The notes beneath the pieces are model-generated. The model searched no databases. It saw only the letters and a program-made list of their open reading frames with translations, and was not told the origin of the DNA. The position numbers and the translations under genes were made by a program. From contig NZ_JAGKTL010000004.1 of NCBI RefSeq assembly GCF_017908595.1, positions 1-64,000 on the forward strand: a DNA stretch of 64,000 nucleotides, read 5' to 3'. Numbering within the stretch: position 1 is the first letter of the stretch; every line of letters starts with the position of its first letter. Of this stretch, positions 55,362-62,973 are shown one piece after another. The stretch comes from Rhodothermus bifroesti (GTDB lineage: Bacteria; Bacteroidota; Rhodothermia; Rhodothermales; Rhodothermaceae).

Positions 55362-55969
55362 GGTTGGGTTGCTGTAAGCGTCTGAGACGCGAGAGGCCAC
55401 ATCTTCACCTGGCGCAGCCAGTTGGCTATTAGGCGTGGCCCTTCGGTAGTGAGCACACTTTCAGGGTGAAACTGCACCCCTTGAACTGGATAGTGGCGGT
55501 GGCGTAGTGCCATGATCACACCATCTTCGGTCCACGCCGTAACTTCCAGCACCTCGGGCAGCGTAGGCCGATCTACTACCAGCGAATGATAGCGTGTAGC
55601 GGTAAAGCCTTGAGCTGCGCCTTCAAACAGCCCTTGCCCGGTGTGATAGATCCGGCTTGTCTTGCCGTGCATCAGCGAGGGTGCATGCACCACGCGACCG
55701 CCATAGACTTCGCCAATGGCCTGATGGCCCAGGCATACCCCCAGGATAGGCGTGGTTGGCCCTAGCTCAGCAATAACCGCTTCGGTAATACCCGCCTCGG
55801 CTGGGCGCCCCGGTCCTGGGGAGATCAGAATGCCCTCAGGCCGCAAAGCCCGCACTTCTTCCACGGTGATGGCATCGTTGCGCACCACACGCACCTCGGA
55901 CGTATACCGACCCAGCAAGTGGACCAGGTTGTAGGTAAAGGAGTCGTAATTGTCGATAACCAAAATCAT
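55358..55969 (-). CDS. trpG: Anthranilate synthase component II (glutamine amidotransferase)
   Basis: 203 residues of class I glutamine amidotransferase. The nucleophilic Cys is in TPILGVCLGHQAIGEVYGG and the His-Glu pair in GVQFHPESVLT. The oxyanion strand is ILISPGPGRPAEAGI. It supplies ammonia to TrpE; as in many bacteria it could also serve PabB in folate synthesis. Both ends show ATGA overlaps: with trpS upstream and trpD downstream. Trp-operon context favours trpG over pabA. Confidence 0.95.
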   Translation of the reverse strand: MILVIDNYDSFTYNLVHLLGRYTSEVRVVRNDAITVEEVRALRPEGILISPGPGRPAEAGITEAVIAELGPTTPILGVCLGHQAIGEVYGGRVVHAPSLMHGKTSRIYHTGQGLFEGAAQGFTATRYHSLVVDRPTLPEVLEVTAWTEDGVIMALRHRHYPVQGVQFHPESVLTTEGPRLIANWLRQVKMWPLASQTLTATQP

Positions 55970-57033
55970 ATCGCCTCCGGACGATACGTCGTGTAGTTCA
56001 GCCCAACCAGCTCACGCACTTGCTCCATAATTTCCTGAGCCCGCTGCCGCGCTTTGCGCCCCCCTTCACGCAATACATCCATCACATAATCTGGATGGCG
56101 CAGCAGCGCACGCCGCCGCTCGCGGGCTTCAGCAAAATGCGCCTCAATAAGCCGAATCAGTTCTTTTTTGGCCTCGCCATAACCGTAACCGCCCTGTCGG
56201 TAAGCGTCTGCAATCCGGCTGCGCGTGGCTTCGTCGGCAAACAGCTTAATCAGGGCGAACACGTTGCAGCGCTCCGGATCCTTAGGCGCTTCGAGCGGCG
56301 TAGAGTCGGTCACAATCGCCATCACCTTTTTGCGCAGCGTTTTACCCTCGTCGAAAATACCTATCGTGTTGCCATAGCTTTTCGACATCTTGCGCCCATC
56401 AATACCAGGGACAACCGCCACTTCTTCCCGAATGAGCGGCTCTGGCAACGGGAACAGCGGCTGGTCTGGTGCACAAAACGTACGATTAAAGCGCTGCGCA
56501 ACGTCGCGGCAAATCTCGATGTTTTGCTTCTGATCGGCCCCCACGGGCACCAATGTGCCGCCGTAAATCAAAATATCTGCTGCCTGCAAAACAGGATAGT
56601 TCAGCAGCCCAGCATTGGCCGGTAGCCCCTGGGCAACTTTATCCTTATAGGCTACGCCTTTCTCGAGCGTGGAGACCGGTATCAGGTTATAAAAAATCCA
56701 GGCGAGCTCGGTTACCTCAGGTACGTCGCTTTGCACAAACAGCGCGGCCTTTTGGGGATCAAAACCCAGTGCCAGATAGGTAAGCGCTGCCTCGAAAGTG
56801 TAGCGCCGAAGCGCCTCACGATCGGCAATGGTGGTCAGGGCGTGATAGTTAACAATGAAGAAGTACGACTCATACTGCTGATGCAGTTCGATATGCTGAC
56901 GAATCGCCCCAAAGTAATTGCCTAAGTGCAGCTCACCTGAGGGTTGGATACCCGAAACCACAATGGTGCGCTGCTTCAAGCCACCTGTCGACAGGGCATG
57001 CTGCTGGATCGTTTCTGTCGAAACCGTACTCAT
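55966..57033 (-). CDS. trpS: Tryptophanyl-tRNA synthetase
   Basis: 355 residues, class I. The HIGH-like motif is in SGIQPSGELHLGNYFGA and the KMSKS motif in GIDGRKMSKSYGNTIGIF. The Trp/AMP pocket includes YPVLQAADILIYGG and VPVGADQKQNIEICRD. It charges tRNA-Trp. Its start ATG overlaps the stop of the preceding unknown gene, and its stop overlaps trpG's start. Placement within the biosynthetic operon and behind the attenuator is uncommon; it means low charged tRNA-Trp would raise both Trp synthesis and charging capacity. Confidence 0.97.
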   Translation of the reverse strand: MSTVSTETIQQHALSTGGLKQRTIVVSGIQPSGELHLGNYFGAIRQHIELHQQYESYFFIVNYHALTTIADREALRRYTFEAALTYLALGFDPQKAALFVQSDVPEVTELAWIFYNLIPVSTLEKGVAYKDKVAQGLPANAGLLNYPVLQAADILIYGGTLVPVGADQKQNIEICRDVAQRFNRTFCAPDQPLFPLPEPLIREEVAVVPGIDGRKMSKSYGNTIGIFDEGKTLRKKVMAIVTDSTPLEAPKDPERCNVFALIKLFADEATRSRIADAYRQGGYGYGEAKKELIRLIEAHFAEARERRRALLRHPDYVMDVLREGGRKARQRAQEIMEQVRELVGLNYTTYRPEAI

Positions 57034-57521
57034 GATGCTGCAGCAAAGGCTGGTTTCGGATAGCGCCGCGCCACTCCCTCTAGGTAACGCAGCCGCTCTT
57101 GGCTATGCTGCGCTACCAGGTTGAGGATGGCTTTGGTGCGGATTTGATGGTTAAGTTTAAGCTCAGCCTGCACTAGGGCTAACAGCTGCCGCTCAGCCTC
57201 CAACAAGCGATAAATCATTTCAGCTGGATCACTCCCTAGATTGAAGTCGCTGGGCTCCGTATCCACCCCACTGTAGGCCGTACCTCCAGCGCTAAAGACC
57301 ACCTCAGCCAGTTTGCCTACATCGGCGCGCGCGATTTTTTGAAACTGCTCCAACTGTTCCACCACATCGGCCTGGCCAAGTGCACGGATGACGTAATCGT
57401 GCTGGTGATTGAGTGCAATATGCGCACGAATCAGCGGATTAATGCGTTCGACGGTTTCTTGGCGGGAAAGCGACTTGCCGATGCCGCCTTTGTTGAAAAT
57501 CAGTTCTTTGAGCGAAGTCAT
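57030..57521 (-). CDS. Uncharacterised helical protein in the trp operon
   Basis: About 163 residues from the ATG at 57521; the frame is open to 57566 within the end of trpE. I do not recognise the family. The chain seems all-helical: RINPLIRAHIALNHQHDYVI, then LEQFQKIARADVGKLAEVVF, then a Gly/Asp-rich loop (TEPSDFNLG), then AEMIYRLLEAERQLLALVQA and TKAILNLVAQHSQERLRYLE. Repeated Glu/His on the helices recall a ferritin-like four-helix bundle, but a full diiron set is not clear. It lies 22 bases after trpE and its stop overlaps the trpS start (ATGA), so it is surely co-expressed with the trp genes. Its role is unknown. Confidence 0.8.
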   Translation of the reverse strand: MTSLKELIFNKGGIGKSLSRQETVERINPLIRAHIALNHQHDYVIRALGQADVVEQLEQFQKIARADVGKLAEVVFSAGGTAYSGVDTEPSDFNLGSDPAEMIYRLLEAERQLLALVQAELKLNHQIRTKAILNLVAQHSQERLRYLEGVARRYPKPAFAAAS

Positions 57522-57543
57522 GGTTGGTTTAGGGTTGGTTGCA

Positions 57544-59037
57544 TCAAAGTAAACCGGACGCTGCAATGCGCATCGCCTCGAGCAGGGCCCGAGCTTTACT
57601 CACCGTCTCCTCATACTCCCGGTCAGGATCGCTATCGGCCACAATGCCCGCTCCGGCCTGAACGTAGATCGTGCCGTTGCGAACGACCATCGTGCGGATC
57701 GCAATGCAAGTGTCCAAGTTCCCCGAAAAGTCCATGTACCCAACAGCTCCCGCGTAGACGCCTCGCCGCGTGGGCTCTAGCTCATCGATAATTTCCATCG
57801 CTCGCACTTTAGGAGCACCACTAACGGTCCCCGCTGGAAAACAGGCAGCCAACGCATCAAGCGCGTCGTGCTGGCCATCTAACTCGCCGGAAACCAGTGA
57901 GACCAGATGCATTACGTGCGAATAGCGTACTACAAAGGCAAAGCGCTCCACCTGCACCGAGCCAAAACGACACACGCGCCCTAAGTCGTTACGTCCCAGA
58001 TCAACCAGCATCAAGTGCTCAGCCTGCTCTTTAGGATCGGCCTCGAGTTCAGCCTCAAGTTGCCGATCTTCCTCAGGTGTACAACCACGCCTACGCGTGC
58101 CCGCAATAGGCAGCACTTCAGCCCGGCCTTGCTCGACGCGCACCAGCACTTCGGGCGAGGAGCCTACCAACGCCAAATCGCCAAAATCTAAGAAAAACAG
58201 ATAGGGCGACGGATTAACTTGGCGCAGTGCTCGGTACAAATTGAAGCGGTCTCCAGCAAAAGGCGTGGCAAAGCGTTGCGAAAGTACCACCTGAAAAATA
58301 TCGCCTTCGTAGATGTACTGCTTGGCCTTACGAACAGCTTCGCAAAAAGCCTCGCGCGTAAAGTTCGAGCGCAGCGGTGCCTCTGGAAGCACAACCGGTG
58401 CCGGCACTTCGACAGGAGTGTGCACCAAGGTTTCAGCCAATGCATTCAGCCGCAGAACGGCATTCTCATAAGCAGCGCGCAGATCCGTGTCGGGATCAAC
58501 AAACACACCAGCAATAAGCACAAGCTGATGACGCACGTGATCGAAGGCCACAACCGTATCATACAAGCCCCAACGTGCATCTGGCAAGCCCAGTTCATCC
58601 GGGGGGGGTGCAGGCAGCCGCTCTAGCTGCCGTACCATGTCATAGCCCAAGTAACCCACCGCTCCCCCTGTAAAGCGAGGGAGTTCGGGTAGGTGCACCG
58701 CATGATAGCGCCCTAACAACCGACGCATAAGGGTAAAAAAGTCTGCATCAACCCTCTCCACAGTGCCTGTAGCCATCTCTTGCTGGTAAACCTGACCGCC
58801 GCGCACCTCAAGCATTACGTACGGACGGACCCCTAAGAAAGAGTAGCGCCCAAGCGTTTCCCCCCCTTCGACGCTTTCCAGCAAAAAGCCAACTGGATTT
58901 GCCAACCGCAGCTTGAGAAAAGCCGAAACCGGCGTCAATAGATCGGCGCTTAACCTCCGGAAAACCGGCACAAATAAGTGCGTATAGCCGGCTGCTCGGT
59001 GCGTATCGACCAGCTGTTGAAACGCGTCGAACGTCAT
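57544..59037 (-). CDS. trpE: Anthranilate synthase component I
   Basis: 497 residues. It makes anthranilate from chorismate with ammonia from TrpG. The feedback (Trp-binding) motif is LLESVEGGETLGRYSFLGVR, where the LLES serine binds tryptophan. The chorismate-binding domain includes YEGDIFQVVLSQRF, GSSPEVLVRVEQGRAEVLPI and CFPAGTVSGAPKVRAMEII. The ATG at 59037 is only 13 bases past the U-run of the leader terminator. A GGAG sits just 2 bases before it, and the sequence before the start reads ATGGAGCTATGA, a three-codon frame whose stop overlaps the trpE ATG. Expression is predicted to be set by the attenuator upstream. Confidence 0.97.
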   Translation of the reverse strand: MTFDAFQQLVDTHRAAGYTHLFVPVFRRLSADLLTPVSAFLKLRLANPVGFLLESVEGGETLGRYSFLGVRPYVMLEVRGGQVYQQEMATGTVERVDADFFTLMRRLLGRYHAVHLPELPRFTGGAVGYLGYDMVRQLERLPAPPPDELGLPDARWGLYDTVVAFDHVRHQLVLIAGVFVDPDTDLRAAYENAVLRLNALAETLVHTPVEVPAPVVLPEAPLRSNFTREAFCEAVRKAKQYIYEGDIFQVVLSQRFATPFAGDRFNLYRALRQVNPSPYLFFLDFGDLALVGSSPEVLVRVEQGRAEVLPIAGTRRRGCTPEEDRQLEAELEADPKEQAEHLMLVDLGRNDLGRVCRFGSVQVERFAFVVRYSHVMHLVSLVSGELDGQHDALDALAACFPAGTVSGAPKVRAMEIIDELEPTRRGVYAGAVGYMDFSGNLDTCIAIRTMVVRNGTIYVQAGAGIVADSDPDREYEETVSKARALLEAMRIAASGLL

Positions 59038-59049
59038 AGCTCCATAACG

Positions 59050-59133
59050 AAAAAGCCCACTGCAGATCTTGCAGTGGGCCGCTTATTGTCGCTGTATAAA
59101 GTGTGTCGTCTAGGCACGCGCGCAGCCCACTGC
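59050..59133 (-). promoter_or_regulatory. trp attenuator: antiterminator / terminator switch
   Basis: Seen in the leader RNA (minus strand). Segment 1, GCCCACU (59169-59163), lies just before the Trp codons. Segment 2, GCAGUGGGCUGC (59133-59122), follows them. Segment 3, GCGGCCCACUGC (59082-59071), and segment 4, UGCAGUGGGC (59064-59055), come next, then UUUUU (59054-59050). 1:2 pair over 7 bp; 2:3 pair over 12 bp (antiterminator); 3:4 form a perfect 10-bp stem with a 5-base loop (terminator). This is the classical layout: stalling at the Trp codons blocks 1 and frees 2 to pair with 3; reading to the stop codon covers 2 and lets 3:4 terminate. Confidence 0.9.
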
Positions 59134-59196
59134 GGAGGCGGTAAACCACCACCAACCAAAATAGTGGGCGCTATGGTAAGCAACGTGCCGCATCAT
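59110..59196 (-). CDS. trpL: trp leader peptide with three tandem Trp codons
   Basis: A 28-codon frame beginning ATG ATG and ending TAG. Residues 13-19 read FGWWWFT, from TTT GGT TGG TGG TGG TTT ACC; the Trp codons are at 59154-59146. No longer in-frame start exists because a TAG lies 24 bases upstream. No clear Shine-Dalgarno site is visible, which is common in this phylum. The stop codon lies 10 bases beyond attenuator segment 2, so a ribosome finishing the peptide would cover that segment. The role is regulatory sensing of charged tRNA-Trp, not a functional peptide. Confidence 0.9.
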   Translation of the reverse strand: MMRHVAYHSAHYFGWWWFTASAVGCARA

Positions 59197-59203
59197 GGTT
59201 TTA

Positions 59204-59233
59204 AAGATACAGCAATCCTAGAGCCATTGACAA
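59204..59233 (-). promoter_or_regulatory. Candidate promoter of the trp operon
   Basis: On the minus strand TTGTCA, 18 bases, TATCTT, ending 7 bases before the trpL ATG. TATCTTTA also resembles the Bacteroidota -7 element (TAnnTTTG). If used, the transcript would begin almost at the leader ATG, which would make trpL nearly leaderless. The true start could be upstream. Confidence 0.4.
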
Positions 59234-60145
59234 GAGGCTCCTTTAAAAAATCGGCAAACGGAGCCAATGCTTTAAGGCGCAGCCCGCTATCCCTCAAGAA
59301 GACCTACCGACACCCTTGCGAGCTTGCCTGCAGCCCTCCTCGCAAAGGCCAGCTACCACGAACGATCACCCTATCAATAGGCTTGAATGCGCAAAGCCTC
59401 ATGGATCATAGCCCCACCGAAACTTCTCTAAAACGAAACAGCTGCAGGACTTACGATGGCTGCCTGCACCCATCCAATCGCAGTTGCGATGCAGCAAGCA
59501 GCATGAAACGTGCTAGACTACACTTACAGCATTAGACGACCCAAATTGTAACTTTTACTCTTTGAGACTTGACTGTGTGTGTTATTAAAAAGCGGCTTGC
59601 TTCACCTGTACAACTGGTATGCTATCGGGTGCGACAGCAAGTCCGGATTCGTCATGGGCTTTTTGATTTCGAGTTATTTGGCACCAGTATTCTTGTTACA
59701 GCTTAGATAGCCATACCCAAACAATAACGGGTGGAAGCGGATTAGGTGCGGTCTGCAGGCAGTACTGGTGTGGTTTTTGGCGCCTTACCTTTGGTGCAAG
59801 TCTTAGCGTATTGCATAGGATCGGCTGTGTTGTTAGGGCCTACCGCGGCTTCTCTTATCTTTGGCGTATCGACAACCAGGAATTGGCACAACAATTCGGT
59901 GCAACGGATCAGGATGTACAAGCTGCATCTACGAGTATGGCGCTGGAGAGGACCCGTTTTGCAACAAAGGGCTTTCAATGCGTGGCACGGATTATCCCAT
60001 CGTACCCGAGAAAGTAGCGTGCAACAAGATCTGCGCAATCTTCTGTGAATCCCTATGGCAGGCAGCCTATTTACCGCATGACAATGGAACCACTTCCTGT
60101 GTTTGGTCTTTGCGTTGTGAAAAGCAACCGCTTATCCAAAGAGCT
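59234..60145. other. Long intergenic region without recognised gene
   Basis: About 0.9 kb between the trp promoter and ccmF, by far the largest gap here. A GTG-started frame of 43 codons (59575-59706, ending ELFGTSILVTA) and several overlapping open frames at 59740-60050 exist on both strands, but none shows a recognisable family or a consistent coding signal. It may be a decayed gene or leader DNA for ccmF. No tRNA, terminal inverted repeats or IS remnants were seen. Confidence 0.5.
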
Positions 60146-62608
60146 ATGGCGGGCGTTCTAGGTCACTTGGCCGTCTTAGCAGCATTTGTAGCCTGCATTG
60201 TAGCCGGGGTAGCATACGTGCAGGCTGCGCGCCGCCCAGATGTGATCGACTGGTTGCGCTTGGCGCGGGGAAGTTGGAGCGTAATGTTTGGGGCCACCCT
60301 CATCGCAGCAGCCGCGCTGCTCTACCTGATTCTTACCCATCAGTTCCAGTATGCTTACGTCTACCAATATTCCTCTCGGGAGCTGCCGCTGCACTACCTG
60401 ATTTCTTCGTTTTGGGCCGGACAGGAAGGATCGTTTCTGCTTTGGATACTCTACGCAGGACTAGTAGGTTTTGGCTTAATGCGCTGGTCAGGCCGATTCG
60501 AAGCCCCGGCAATGGCCATCCTAGCGCTGAGCCAAGCTTTTCTGCTCTCGATGGTTGTAGGGCTCAAGCTAGGGCCTTTAGCCATTGGCTCGTCGCCCTT
60601 TCAGCTTTTGATCGAGCGCTTTCCAGATGCCCCCATCTTTCGTCAAAATCCAGGCTTTGTGCCAGCCGACGGCAACGGACTCAACGACTTGCTGCTTAAT
60701 CCATGGATGACGGCCCATCCGCCAACGCTTTTTGTAGGGTTTGCGGCCATGGCAGCGCCGTTCGCGCTGGCTGCAGCTGCACTTTGGCAGCGGCGCTACC
60801 GCGACTGGATCCGCGTGGCCATGCCTTGGATGCTCTTTGCTGTACTTGCCCTCGGTGTGGGCATTCTGCTGGGCGGGTACTGGGCTTATGAAACACTTTC
60901 GTTTGGTGGATACTGGGCCTGGGATCCTGTTGAAAATTCCTCGCTGGTGCCCTGGCTGACCGGTGTAGCAGCACTGCACGCCATGCTCATCCAGAGGCGC
61001 AGTGGCCGCGGGTATAAGATGGCCCTGATGCTCAGCCTTGCTAGCTACGTGCTGGTGATCTACTCAACGTTCCTTACGCGTAGCGGTATTCTGGGCGATA
61101 TTTCCGTGCACTCCTTTGTCGACTTGGGCTTGCACAATCAGCTTCTCCTCTGGATTTTGGCAACGGGACTGCTGGGGGGCGGCCTATTGGTGATGCGCTA
61201 TCGAGAGCTCCCTACCCCAAACAGCGAACCTGCAGTTCTTTCGCGCGAAGCGCTGATTTTTACCGGTGCATTACTGCTGACAATCACGGCCTTGGTCATT
61301 CTGGTGGGCACCAGTGCACCCATCTTAGGCCGCCTGTTTCGGGACAATCCAGCCAGTGTAGCCCGGGCTTTCTACGATCAGTGGACATTGCCCCTAGCCG
61401 TCGGCTTTACGTTCTTGATGGGCGCAGCGCAGCTCGTCTGGTGGCACAAGATGGAAGTAGCCCAGGCCCATCGGCTGCTATGGCGACCCCTAGGGCTGTC
61501 GGTAGTAGCCACACTGGCTGTACTACTGCTCACCCCGTTTGTGGAGCACACCGTAGACCCTATGCGCGTGACCCCAGGCAACGCCATGACGCAGGCTAGC
61601 CTGATGATTGGGCTAGAGCAATTCTGGCAGGCTTACGGCTTTAGCCTACTTTTGCTTCTTCTCGTTTTTGCTGCCTTTTTTGCTTTTTTTGGCAATCTAC
61701 AAGTGCTCTGGCGCATAGGACGAGGTAATCCCCGACTGGCCGGTGGGGCGCTATCGCATATCGGACTGGGTGTCATGCTACTAGGCGTGGTGGCTTCAAG
61801 TGGTTTTAGCCTGCCACTACCCCATCGGGGCGTGCCGCTAGCGCTACGCGACGAAGAGCGTACAAACTTTGTCTTGGTACGTGATGAAGCGCGCCGCATC
61901 GGTGGCTACACAATCCGCTACGAAGGCCGCGGCCTTACGCGTGAGGGGCACACGTACTATCAGCTGAACGTCACTGATCCAGATGGCCGCAGCTACACGC
62001 TGCAACCGGTAGCTTATCAGAACCGCCGTGGCGAGTGGATCTTGCACCCCGACATCAAGCTGTCGCTCTGGAAAGATTTGTTCGTGGCCGTTTCGCCAGC
62101 CGAAATGTTTGCCCAGGACTCCACTGCAGCCCAGCAAGGAGGCGAGTTGGTAGTGGCTCGTGGCGACTCGGTTGTGCTCGGCCGCCAAGAGTTTGCACTG
62201 CGCTTTGTAGGATTTGATACGCAGGTGGATACCAGCCTCGTGCCCGACAGCACCGCAATTGCTGTAGCCGCCGTTTTGCGCGTAACCAACCTGCGCACCG
62301 AAGAAACCCGCACGCTGCGCCCCATCTATGTCGTTCTCCACGATCGCTCCGTGCAGTACGTCCAGACCCGCGTGCGCGACTGGAACCTTTCGGTCACGTT
62401 TACTGGCATGAACGTCAGCTCAGGCGAAATTACGCTAGCCATTGAAGGTGTCGACGTCATGCCCGAAGACTGGGTTGTGGTACAGGCCTATGAGAAACCC
62501 CTGATTAACCTGGTCTGGCTGGGCTTTCTGCTACTTAGCGGTGGCATTGGGCTCGCACTCGTACGCCGAGCTGGCGAGCTTCGCCAGACCCTCCGTCGCC
62601 GCTTCTAG
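60146..62608 (+). CDS. ccmF: Cytochrome c-type biogenesis protein CcmF
   Basis: About 820 residues from the ATG at 60146, where the first membrane helix begins (MAGVLGHLAVLAAFVACI); the frame open back to 59861 is not family-like. More than ten membrane helices are present. The tryptophan-rich haem-handling motif is GGYWAWDPVENSSLVPWLTG. Nearby is HPPTLFVGF and a conserved His after it (ALHAMLIQRR). A large periplasmic domain (from about residue 570) precedes the last helix near 785-805. It ligates haem to apocytochrome c with CcmH partners, which are not in this window. Confidence 0.9.
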   Translation: MAGVLGHLAVLAAFVACIVAGVAYVQAARRPDVIDWLRLARGSWSVMFGATLIAAAALLYLILTHQFQYAYVYQYSSRELPLHYLISSFWAGQEGSFLLWILYAGLVGFGLMRWSGRFEAPAMAILALSQAFLLSMVVGLKLGPLAIGSSPFQLLIERFPDAPIFRQNPGFVPADGNGLNDLLLNPWMTAHPPTLFVGFAAMAAPFALAAAALWQRRYRDWIRVAMPWMLFAVLALGVGILLGGYWAYETLSFGGYWAWDPVENSSLVPWLTGVAALHAMLIQRRSGRGYKMALMLSLASYVLVIYSTFLTRSGILGDISVHSFVDLGLHNQLLLWILATGLLGGGLLVMRYRELPTPNSEPAVLSREALIFTGALLLTITALVILVGTSAPILGRLFRDNPASVARAFYDQWTLPLAVGFTFLMGAAQLVWWHKMEVAQAHRLLWRPLGLSVVATLAVLLLTPFVEHTVDPMRVTPGNAMTQASLMIGLEQFWQAYGFSLLLLLLVFAAFFAFFGNLQVLWRIGRGNPRLAGGALSHIGLGVMLLGVVASSGFSLPLPHRGVPLALRDEERTNFVLVRDEARRIGGYTIRYEGRGLTREGHTYYQLNVTDPDGRSYTLQPVAYQNRRGEWILHPDIKLSLWKDLFVAVSPAEMFAQDSTAAQQGGELVVARGDSVVLGRQEFALRFVGFDTQVDTSLVPDSTAIAVAAVLRVTNLRTEETRTLRPIYVVLHDRSVQYVQTRVRDWNLSVTFTGMNVSSGEITLAIEGVDVMPEDWVVVQAYEKPLINLVWLGFLLLSGGIGLALVRRAGELRQTLRRRF

Positions 62609-62971
62609 GACTTCTTGCACCAGGCGCTGTCGAATTTCCTCGCGCCAGGCTTGGTTGAGCAGCGCATAGTCGCGCGCCTGCACCTCAGCATCCACATGCT
62701 GCACGCACAAAAAGCCATAATCGACGGGCGACAGGCTATGCAGCGGGGCACTGCTCAGGTTAAGCAATCCACTACGCCCTAATCCCAAAAGGAACGAGCC
62801 GTAGCGCTGGCCCAACACGCAAGCTGTTCCGTCGGCCAGCTCTAGCCGTCTCAAGTCTACATGGCGATACCATCCCGGATCAACCGCGTCCAGGTAAGCT
62901 GCGCCACGAGCAGCCCGCTGGCGGGCTGCTTTCCAGGAAACTGCGTTGTCACGTCGTTTCCACCACAGCAT
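62531..62971 (-). CDS. Uncharacterised protein overlapping ccmF
   Basis: About 146 residues from the ATG at 62971, two bases after the stop of the TolB-like gene; the frame continues to 63022. The core WKAARQRAARGAAYLDAVDP, then GWYRHVDLRRLELADGTAC, then VLGQRYGSFLLGLGRSG, resembles a small family of unknown function found also in actinobacteria and phages. No catalytic motif is evident. The last 78 bases overlap the end of convergent ccmF, which is unusual here. It is likely co-transcribed with the beta-propeller gene. It could be mobile-element derived, but composition does not stand out. Confidence 0.6.
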   Translation of the reverse strand: MLWWKRRDNAVSWKAARQRAARGAAYLDAVDPGWYRHVDLRRLELADGTACVLGQRYGSFLLGLGRSGLLNLSSAPLHSLSPVDYGFLCVQHVDAEVQARDYALLNQAWREEIRQRLVQEVLEAATEGLAKLASSAYECEPNATAK

Positions 62972-62973
62972 GA

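Noticed and set aside
58808-59155. Alternative trpE-region leader frame of 115 codons beginning at 59155
   Set aside because: It has no tandem Trp run in the leader part and runs out of frame into trpE; the frame at 59110-59196 fits attenuation far better.
59203-59226. Eight-codon frame with AAAGGAG upstream (ATG GCT CTA ...)
   Set aside because: It overlaps the proposed promoter elements, has no regulatory codons and is probably chance.
58978-59535. 185-codon plus-strand frame antisense to trpE 5' end and trpL
   Set aside because: It overlaps the trpE start and the entire attenuator on the opposite strand and shows no family features.
59861-60145. N-terminal extension of ccmF (95 codons)
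   Set aside because: The extension is Cys-rich and lacks membrane helices or family similarity; the CcmF pattern begins at the ATG at 60146.
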